Source: Mycolicibacter acidiphilus (lineage in GTDB: Bacteria > Actinomycetota > Actinomycetes > Mycobacteriales > Mycobacteriaceae). Taken from it: 42,044 nucleotides of DNA. Both the position numbers and the translations under genes were made by a program. The stretch lies in the NCBI RefSeq assembly GCF_018455725.1, contig NZ_JAHCLR010000036.1:1-42044 (forward strand), read 5' to 3'. Below the pieces are notes generated by a model, which saw nothing but the letters and a program-made list of their open reading frames with translations, was not told the origin of the DNA and ran no database searches. Position 1 is the first letter of the stretch. Each line of letters opens with the position of its first letter. Of this stretch, positions 36,578-42,044 are shown one piece after another.

Positions 36578-37297
36578 CTAGGACTCCGCGTCGGCGGTGA
36601 ACCACGCCGCCTTGGCGCGCCAGGACCGCGCCGACCCGTAGGCGAAGATCCCGATCGACAGGCAGGCGCAGCCCCAGATGGCGCAACCGAAGTTGGCGCC
36701 GAAGACCAGCGAGGCGATCACCACCAGGCAGGCGGCGGTCGCGAACGCCATCGACACCAGATACAGGTGAACGGTCGTCTTCGCCCGCGGGTCGCTGCGC
36801 AACGCCAACAGAACCCGGGTGACGTAGCCGCTGAGGTAGATCACCACGGCAGCGCCCACCAGTTGGTAGGCGATCAGGGCGGATCCGGAGGTCTCGTCGT
36901 CGAACATGTCCGGCTGGAAGTCCTGATCGGCGAACACGAACAGCGGGATCATGGCTGCGATGCTCAGCGCCACCGGGCCCCGGATGTGCCGCCGCATGAT
37001 CGCCGCCACCTGGTCAGGGTCGGCGAGGCGCACCAGCAGGTGATAGACGTTCGCGGCGATCGCGATGATCAGGCAGAAGTGCCCGGCCATCTGCTGGACG
37101 TTCCACACCCCCAGCGCCCGGTGCAGGAACGGCGCGAGTTCGACGCCGGCCCACGGCGACATCAGCACGATCGAGCATCCCTCCAGCGCGACGGCCAGGG
37201 TGGCGCGCGCCTCCCAGCGGGACCACCAGGTGTCGCGACGCACCCACAGGCTGTAGACGACGATCGCCAGTGTGGCGTTGATCAGCACCGGTGTCAT
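36578..37297 (-). CDS. Multi-pass membrane protein, paralogue 1 of 3
   Basis: 239 residues with about seven membrane segments, starting TPVLINATLAIVVYSLWVRR and including HFCLIIAIAANVYHLLVRLA and SALIAYQLVGAAVVIYLSGY. Shared landmarks with the two paralogues are YSLWVRRDTWW at the N-terminus, ALEG, LHRA, LWNVQ, DPDQV, the SDPRAKTT loop, and the C-terminal GSARSWRAKAAWF. Function unknown; the family appears restricted to actinobacteria as far as can be judged. It starts 7 bp after the stop of paralogue 2, so they form one operon, and unlike the others it has no HTH gene directly upstream. Confidence 0.75.
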   Translation of the reverse strand: MTPVLINATLAIVVYSLWVRRDTWWSRWEARATLAVALEGCSIVLMSPWAGVELAPFLHRALGVWNVQQMAGHFCLIIAIAANVYHLLVRLADPDQVAAIMRRHIRGPVALSIAAMIPLFVFADQDFQPDMFDDETSGSALIAYQLVGAAVVIYLSGYVTRVLLALRSDPRAKTTVHLYLVSMAFATAACLVVIASLVFGANFGCAIWGCACLSIGIFAYGSARSWRAKAAWFTADAES

Positions 37298-37303
37298 GCC
37301 GCC

Positions 37304-38056
37304 TCATGACTGGGTCGGCGGTCGACTGGACTGCAGGTCCAGGTCCGTACCGGAGGTGAACCAGGCGGCCTTGGCCTGCCAGGAGCGTGCCGAACCGTAG
37401 GCGTAGACCGCGACGGCCAGGCTGGCGGAGAGCCAGATCGGCAGCGTCATGTCGGCACCGGTCCAGGTGCCGACCAGCAGCGCGATGCAGGACGCCACCC
37501 CGCACGCCGCCGACGCCACGTAGAGGCGGACGGTCGTCTTCGCCCGCGCGTCCGAGCGCAGGATCAGCGTCACCCGGCCGGCGTAGCCGAACAGGAACAT
37601 CAGCAGCACGCACGCCACCAGCCGGTATAACGCCAGCCAGGTGGTGGTCACCGGCGCGGAGTTCAGGTCGCTGTGATGCTGTTCGTCGGCGACGATGAAC
37701 AGCGCCGTCAGGGCAGCGATGCCACCCCACACCGGGATGCGCAGGTGCTTGCGCATCAGGGCGCGAACCTGGTCCGGGTCGGCCACCCGGACCATTGCGT
37801 GATAGCTGTTCGCGGTGAGCGCCAGTACCAGGCTGATGACCCCGAGCAGATGCTGCACGTTCCACAGCCAGACGGCGCGGTGGAGCAGCGGACTGAGTTC
37901 GGCGGCCAGCACCGGCGACGTCAGCAGCAGCGCAACGCCCTCCAGCGCAATGGTCATGGTGGCGCCGACCTCCCAGCGGGTCCACCAGGTGTCACGGCGA
38001 ATCCAGAGGCTGTAAGCCACTGTCAGGAGTGCTGCGCCGATGAATGTCGACGTCAT
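37304..38056 (-). CDS. Multi-pass membrane protein, paralogue 2 of 3
   Basis: 250 residues and about seven membrane segments (TFIGAALLTVAYSLWIRRDT; GVISLVLALTANSYHAMVRV; CVLLMFLFGYAGRVTLILRS). It has the same landmarks as the paralogues, including YGSARSWQAKAAWF near the C-terminus. The start lies 16 bp downstream of an HTH regulator gene (38073-38408), repeating the regulator-membrane protein arrangement of 40790-39708. Function unknown. Confidence 0.75.
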   Translation of the reverse strand: MTSTFIGAALLTVAYSLWIRRDTWWTRWEVGATMTIALEGVALLLTSPVLAAELSPLLHRAVWLWNVQHLLGVISLVLALTANSYHAMVRVADPDQVRALMRKHLRIPVWGGIAALTALFIVADEQHHSDLNSAPVTTTWLALYRLVACVLLMFLFGYAGRVTLILRSDARAKTTVRLYVASAACGVASCIALLVGTWTGADMTLPIWLSASLAVAVYAYGSARSWQAKAAWFTSGTDLDLQSSRPPTQS

Positions 38057-38072
38057 CGGCCGACGCGGCCGC

Positions 38073-38408
38073 TCAGACCGGCGGTTTGTTCAGGTCGGGT
38101 TTCAGGTCACCGAGCCGCGGCGTTCGCGCGGCGGAGTCCAGGTATTCCTCGACGGCGGTGTGCTCGATCAGCCCGAACCGGACCAGCAGATCCACCGGGC
38201 TCAGCCCGAAGTACCTGGCGACCTTGATCAGGTTGTCGGCGCTGACCAGACGGCCCTCATGCGCGGCCTTGTAGTAGGCCGACTTGCGGTAGCCGAATGC
38301 CTCGTAGACTTCGGTCGCACCGAGCGGCCGGCCCACCAGGTACGGCAGAACTACGGTTGGATCCTTGTGACGATCGTCCACGCCGACAAACGTTAGCTTG
38401 TCTTCCAT
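38073..38408 (-). CDS. HTH regulator, paralogue of 40482-40790
   Basis: 111 residues from the ATG at 38408 (MEDKLTFVG), chosen because the paralogue also starts MED; a GTG at 38426 is possible. The conserved core VVLPYLVGRPLGATEVYEAF, then GYRKSAYYKAAHEGRLVSAD and NLIKVARYFGLSPVDLLVRF, forms an HTH of the Cro/CI kind extended by a helix pair. The C-terminus is variable and Pro-rich. About 75 percent of the core residues match the paralogue. It lies directly upstream of membrane paralogue 2 and probably regulates it. Confidence 0.78.
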   Translation of the reverse strand: MEDKLTFVGVDDRHKDPTVVLPYLVGRPLGATEVYEAFGYRKSAYYKAAHEGRLVSADNLIKVARYFGLSPVDLLVRFGLIEHTAVEEYLDSAARTPRLGDLKPDLNKPPV

Positions 38409-38433
38409 CCTCGGCGCAATATCCACACGCCGC

Positions 38434-39711
38434 TCACCTCGGTGTTCGCAGCAGCTCCAACATGGCGCGGCTGGCGACTTCGGTCCCGAATCCGATGGCG
38501 GCCGGGTCGACGACGTACTCCGGTGAGTGCGGGGCGTAGGGGAACAGCTTGCCCTTCGCGGCGGCGTCGGCGTAGACCTTCGGATCGGCCACGCCGACCA
38601 TCAGATAGGCCAGTGGCACGTCGGCGTGCGGGCCTTTGAGCAGGTGGCAGTCCTCCGAACCGGTCACCGCGGGCAACTGCGTGACGACGTTCTGCGCGCC
38701 GACCGCCCCGCCCAGCGCGGAGGCCAGCCGGCCGGTCAGCCCGGTGTCGTTGGTCAGCGGCGTGGACCCGCCGTGCATGGTGATCTCCGGCCGCAGGTCG
38801 TCGGGCATCCCGTTGCTGTGCGCGATACCGTCGCAGACCGCGCGGATGCCGTCGAGCAACTGCTGGCGGACGTAGGGGTTGAACCAGCGCAGGTTGACCT
38901 TCAGGCATGCCCGGTCGGGGATGACGTTGTAGGCGGAGCCGGCCTGCAGCGAGCCGACCGTCAGCACCGCCGTCTCGTGCGGGGCGACGGTCCGGCTGAC
39001 GATGCTCTGGAACTGCACGACGGCCTGGGCGGCCATCAGCACCGGATCCTTGGCCAGCTGCGGCATCGACCCGTGCCCGCCGACGCCGTGGAAGACGATG
39101 TCGAGTTGGTCGGTGCCGGCCATCCGCTCACCGCCGACCGCGACCACCATCCCCACCGGCACCGGCGCGGTGTGCAGGGCGACGAACGCGTCGGGCTTGG
39201 GGATGACGTCGTAGAGCCCGTCGTCGATCATCGCCTGGGCGCCGGCGATCAGCTCCTCGGCGGGCTGGCCGATCAGCACCGCGGTGCCCGTCCAGGTGTC
39301 GGTGGTCTGAGCCAGCACCCGGGCCATCCCGAGCATCCAGGTGACGTGCGCGTCGTGCCCGCACAGGTGCCCGACGGGTGTCTCCCCGGCGCCGTCGGCG
39401 TCACCGTGCCGCACGTGCGCCGTGCTCGCGTAGTCCAGGCCGGTGTCCTCCCGCACGGGCAGCGCATCCATGTCGGCGCGGTACATCACCACCGGCCCGG
39501 GACCGTTGTCCAGGGTGGCCACCACCCCGGTCCGGCCGATCCCGGTGGTGACGGTGAAACCGAGATCGGCCAGCGCCTGCGCCACGATCCGTGAGGTGCG
39601 GACCTCGGTGAAGCCCAACTCCGGGTTGCGGTGCAGATCCTTGAACACCTCGATCAGCCGGTGCGTGTCACCGTCGATCAGCGCGGTGATCTGTTCGGTC
39701 GCTGCACTCAC
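38434..39711 (-). CDS. M20-family amidohydrolase/peptidase
   Basis: 425 residues from a GTG at 39711 that overlaps the stop of membrane paralogue 3 (GTGA). The M20D (HipO/AmiA-type) signature is clear: LHRNPELGFTEVRTSRIV, MYRADMDALPVREDTGLDYA, HLCGHDAHVTWMLGMARVLA with the metal ligands, LIGQPAEELIAGAQAMIDDG with the catalytic Glu, and GGHGSMPQLAKDPVLMAAQA in the dimerisation domain. Enzymes of this group remove acyl groups from N-acyl amino acids or cleave related amides in the cytoplasm, using two metal ions. It lies between the two regulator-membrane protein modules, so these might handle the uptake or sensing of its substrate (inference). Confidence 0.93.
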   Translation of the reverse strand: MSAATEQITALIDGDTHRLIEVFKDLHRNPELGFTEVRTSRIVAQALADLGFTVTTGIGRTGVVATLDNGPGPVVMYRADMDALPVREDTGLDYASTAHVRHGDADGAGETPVGHLCGHDAHVTWMLGMARVLAQTTDTWTGTAVLIGQPAEELIAGAQAMIDDGLYDVIPKPDAFVALHTAPVPVGMVVAVGGERMAGTDQLDIVFHGVGGHGSMPQLAKDPVLMAAQAVVQFQSIVSRTVAPHETAVLTVGSLQAGSAYNVIPDRACLKVNLRWFNPYVRQQLLDGIRAVCDGIAHSNGMPDDLRPEITMHGGSTPLTNDTGLTGRLASALGGAVGAQNVVTQLPAVTGSEDCHLLKGPHADVPLAYLMVGVADPKVYADAAAKGKLFPYAPHSPEYVVDPAAIGFGTEVASRAMLELLRTPR

Positions 39712-40457
39712 CCGACATCTCCTTTCAACCGGTTCGTCGACCGGTTCGGACTGAACCACGCGGCTTTGGCCTGCCAGGACCGGGCGGACCCGATCGCGAA
39801 CACCGAGACGCTCAGCGCCACACCCGACCAGACCGCGATGTCGGCCCGGAAGTCGAACCAGACCGCGACCATCTGAATTGCGAAGGCCGCCACCGCGAAG
39901 ACGGTCGACGCCTGGTAGAGCCGGTAGGTCTCACGGGCGCGCGGATCCGCCTTCAACGGCAGCAGTACCCGCGTCGCATAGCCGCTCAGGAAGATCAGCA
40001 GGCTGCCCGTCACCACCCAGAAGGCGTCGAACCAGCCTGAGGTGTCGGCGGCTCCGAACCCGTGCGCCAGCGCTTCCTCGTCGGCGATAACGAACGTCGT
40101 CACCATCAGCACCAGCCCGAGCAGGACCGGCACTCGCAGGTGTCTGCGCAGTACGGCGCGCGCCTGTGCGGGGTCCACCATCCGCACCAGCACGTGGTAG
40201 GTGTTCGCGATGATCGCCGGGATCACGCAGAGCCACCCGAGCAGGTGCCCGACGTTCCACAGCCCGACGGCCCGGTGCAGCGGTGGCCCGAAGGTGCTCG
40301 TCCCCCACGGCGAGAGCAGCAGCAATGCGACGCCCTCCAGGGCGAGCCCGACGGTGATGCCGACTTCCCAGCGCGTCCACCAGGTATCGCGCCGCACCCA
40401 GAGGCTGTACGCCACCGCGGCCAGCGTGGCGACGACCAGAACCGACACCATGGTCAC
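39708..40457 (-). CDS. Multi-pass membrane protein, paralogue 3 of 3
   Basis: 249 residues, about seven membrane segments (VSVLVVATLAAVAYSLWVRR; LGWLCVIPAIIANTYHVLVR; VVTGSLLIFLSGYATRVLLP). Landmarks match the other two copies: RRDTWWTRWEVG, ALEGVALLLLSP, LHRAVGLWNVGHLLG, DPRA, GSARSWQAKAAWF. The upstream HTH gene ends 24 bp before its start; its stop overlaps the M20 gene start, which ties it to that enzyme. Function unknown. Confidence 0.75.
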   Translation of the reverse strand: MTMVSVLVVATLAAVAYSLWVRRDTWWTRWEVGITVGLALEGVALLLLSPWGTSTFGPPLHRAVGLWNVGHLLGWLCVIPAIIANTYHVLVRMVDPAQARAVLRRHLRVPVLLGLVLMVTTFVIADEEALAHGFGAADTSGWFDAFWVVTGSLLIFLSGYATRVLLPLKADPRARETYRLYQASTVFAVAAFAIQMVAVWFDFRADIAVWSGVALSVSVFAIGSARSWQAKAAWFSPNRSTNRLKGDVG

Positions 40458-40481
40458 CGCAGGATAGTGGTGCGGGGATGC

Positions 40482-40790
40482 TCAGAGGGCCGGTTTGTCC
40501 GGGTCGGCGCGGAGTTCGCGCAGCCGTGGTGTCGGCGCGGCGGACTCGACGAATTCGGTGACCGCGTCGATCTGGATCAGCCCGAAGCGGACCAGCAGGT
40601 CGACGGCGTTCAACTCGAAGTACTTGGCGACCTTGATCAGGTTGTCGGCGCTGACGAGGCGGCCCTCGTGGGCGGCCTTGTAGTACGCGGATTTCCGGTA
40701 ACCGAAGGCCGCGTAGACCTCGGTTGCGCCGAGCGGTCGACCGACCAGGTATGGCAGAACAACGGCGGGATCCTTATCGCGATCTTCCAT
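40482..40790 (-). CDS. HTH regulator, paralogue of 38073-38408
   Basis: 102 residues from the ATG at 40790, with GGGGATC just before it; the opening to 40868 adds 26 residues without a counterpart in the paralogue and is rejected. Core: MEDRDKDPAVVLPYLVGRPL, GATEVYAAFGYRKSAYYKAA, NLIKVAKYFELNAVDLLVRF. The helix-turn-helix and its flanks are nearly the same as in the other copy, while the C-termini differ. First gene of an operon running regulator, membrane protein, M20 enzyme, regulator, membrane protein, membrane protein (40790-36578). Confidence 0.78.
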   Translation of the reverse strand: MEDRDKDPAVVLPYLVGRPLGATEVYAAFGYRKSAYYKAAHEGRLVSADNLIKVAKYFELNAVDLLVRFGLIQIDAVTEFVESAAPTPRLRELRADPDKPAL

Positions 40791-40889
40791 GATCCCCAAC
40801 CATCTTCCCGTCGTGTAGACCGATCTTGTTCGTGGGGGGCATAGTACAGATTCAAAACGAACGGACAACCAACAAAGCCGTTACGGCCG

Positions 40890-41918
40890 TTACGGCGAGT
40901 CCGCGGCCATCAGCGTCAGCGCGCGTTCGAACAACCAGACGGCGGCGGCGTGTAACTGATCGCCGACCTCCTTGGACGCTTTGCCGGCCGACGCCCGCGC
41001 CAGGGTGCCCTCGATCACGATTCCCAGCTTGAAGCAGGCCAGCACCGTGTACCAGCCGATGTTGCTGAGGTCGCGGGTGGTGTTGGCCGCGTAGCGCTCG
41101 ATGAGGTCGGCGGTGGAGGCCAGACCGTCCAGCCCGGTCAGGGTGTGGCTGAACACGCTGGTGCCGTCGTCCTGCCGCCAGGTCGCCAGCAGCCAGCCCA
41201 GGTCCAGCAGCGGATCCCCGATCGTCGACATCTCCCAGTCCACGATCGCCACCACCTGCGGCCCGGTGCGGGAGAACATCACGTTGGCCGCGTGGTAGTC
41301 GCCGTGCATGATCCCCGGCTGCCAGTTCGCCGGGATCGTGCGCTGCAGCCAGCCGGCGACGTCGTCGACACCGGGCAGGTCGGGTCCGGGGTAGTTCTCG
41401 AACTGCCGGTAGGAGTCCAGCTCCGAAAGCCAGCGCGGCACCTGCCGTTCCAGGAAACCGGCGGGTTTGCCGTAGTCGGCCAGTCCGACCGCAACGTGGT
41501 CGACGGCGCCGAGACGCGCCAGCGCGTCGGCCATCGACAGCCCCATCCGGTAGCGGACCTCGGGGTGGGTGGCGTGCAGCGTCGGCAGCCCCTCGCCGGT
41601 GTTGAAGCCGTCGACCGGTGCCATCAGGTAGAAGACCGCTCCGTCGAAGACCGCCGGGTCGTCGCAGACCGCGATCAGCTCCGGATGCGGCACGTCGGTG
41701 CCGGCCAGCGCTGCGAGTACCCGCGTCTCGCGCAGCATCACCTTGTTGCTGCCCGGCCGCAGGTGCGCGGGGCCGCGGCGCAACACGTAGTCCCGGCCGG
41801 ACCGGGTGAACCGCAGCATGACGTTCTGGGTGCCGCCGCCGAGTTCGGCGACGTTCTCCAGCGGGCCGTCACCGATGCCCCGGCCGGCCATCCACCGCGC
41901 CACCGCGTCGAGGTTCAT
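40890..41918 (-). CDS. APH-type phosphotransferase (ACAD10-like kinase family)
   Basis: 342 residues. The aminoglycoside-phosphotransferase fold is visible: nucleotide loop ELGGGTQNVMLRFTRSGRDY with Lys/Arg after it (VLRRGP), catalytic IMHGDYHAANVMF (H-G-D-x-H-x-x-N), and the metal-binding IVDWEMSTIGDPLLDLGWLL. In mycobacteria this subfamily sits near acyl-CoA dehydrogenases and is thought to phosphorylate hydroxyacyl substrates in fatty-acid or sterol catabolism rather than antibiotics; the substrate here cannot be told. The start ATG at 41918 has no strong ribosome binding site. 41919-42044 contains nothing recognisable. Confidence 0.9.
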   Translation of the reverse strand: MNLDAVARWMAGRGIGDGPLENVAELGGGTQNVMLRFTRSGRDYVLRRGPAHLRPGSNKVMLRETRVLAALAGTDVPHPELIAVCDDPAVFDGAVFYLMAPVDGFNTGEGLPTLHATHPEVRYRMGLSMADALARLGAVDHVAVGLADYGKPAGFLERQVPRWLSELDSYRQFENYPGPDLPGVDDVAGWLQRTIPANWQPGIMHGDYHAANVMFSRTGPQVVAIVDWEMSTIGDPLLDLGWLLATWRQDDGTSVFSHTLTGLDGLASTADLIERYAANTTRDLSNIGWYTVLACFKLGIVIEGTLARASAGKASKEVGDQLHAAAVWLFERALTLMAADSP

Positions 41919-42044
41919 CCGAGCGAACCTACCGGGCTCGGTTCCTGCCGGGGTTGCATCCGTGACGGCGGCGCGGCGCCAACGGTGGGTGAGTTGTGCC
42001 CGCCTTCGCGCGACGTTGAGACTGGTATTGCTCCGTTCGGTGGT

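Overview
The window looks like a chromosome of a mycobacterium (Mycobacterium or Mycolicibacterium) carrying the right-hand part of an integrated mobile element. The evidence is high GC, GTG starts, start codons placed about 6-7 bases after -10-like hexamers (leaderless genes), WXG100-type proteins, DUF2637, and chromosomal genes of mycobacterial type. The junction is at about 32.2 kb. Positions 32196-32230 match the 3' end of a tRNA-Arg (T arm, acceptor strand, discriminator, then a T6 run) with no 5' half upstream. This is what integration into a tRNA gene leaves behind. Everything from 1 to about 32.2 kb is read as the element; 32.2-42 kb is host chromosome with visibly stronger GC bias.

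Element, left part (1-12.8 kb, almost all minus strand): small membrane proteins, an FtsK/SpoIIIE-like P-loop ATPase with one membrane segment, a second P-loop ATPase, a DUF2637 (Spd-like) membrane protein, an XRE regulator, an HNH protein, and a replication block. The replication block has a family A DNA polymerase with 3'-5' exonuclease but no 5' nuclease, and a 1073-residue Toprim-like plus SF3 primase-helicase. It is preceded by an excisionase-type DNA-binding protein and a non-coding control region with tandem repeats (12213-12808). No capsid, portal, terminase or tail gene is seen. FtsK-like plus DUF2637 is the combination of actinobacterial double-strand-DNA conjugation, so a conjugative element is the best guess. 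No tyrosine integrase is in the window.

Element, middle (13-19 kb): a defence block with a DUF3644 protein that has a HEPN-like R-x4-H motif, a Vsr mismatch endonuclease, a 5-methylcytosine methyltransferase, and two different Eco29kI-type GIY-YIG restriction enzymes, one on each strand. At 19.0-25.6 kb there is one long plus-strand operon: two small HTH proteins, a Gly-rich protein, a lipoprotein zinc metallopeptidase, and four helical or low-complexity proteins that look like type VII secretion cargo. It ends at a strong terminator. At 25.6-29.1 kb lie a DUF3846 gene, a serine recombinase, a VOC-fold gene bracketed by 28-bp direct repeats, and a large charged protein. At 29.2-31.0 kb three overlapping genes form a WXG100 protein / WXG-N-terminus plus toxin-44 C-terminus / small membrane protein cassette, read as a type VII-secreted toxin with its immunity protein.

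A regulatory thread runs through the element. An 18-bp imperfect palindrome, TGTACAGGGATGGTGTAC (GTAC-N9-GTAC), occurs in five intergenic regions, each upstream of the first gene of a transcription unit. A second palindrome, GGTAC-N6-GTACC, forms the promoter of two leaderless genes in exactly the same geometry.

Chromosome (32.4-42 kb): a transmembrane Ser/Thr kinase, a small acidic protein, an S1-type peptidase homologue with Thr in place of the catalytic Ser, a secreted protein split by a one-base frameshift, three paralogous multi-pass membrane proteins and two paralogous HTH regulators arranged as repeated modules around an M20 amidohydrolase, and an APH-type phosphotransferase.
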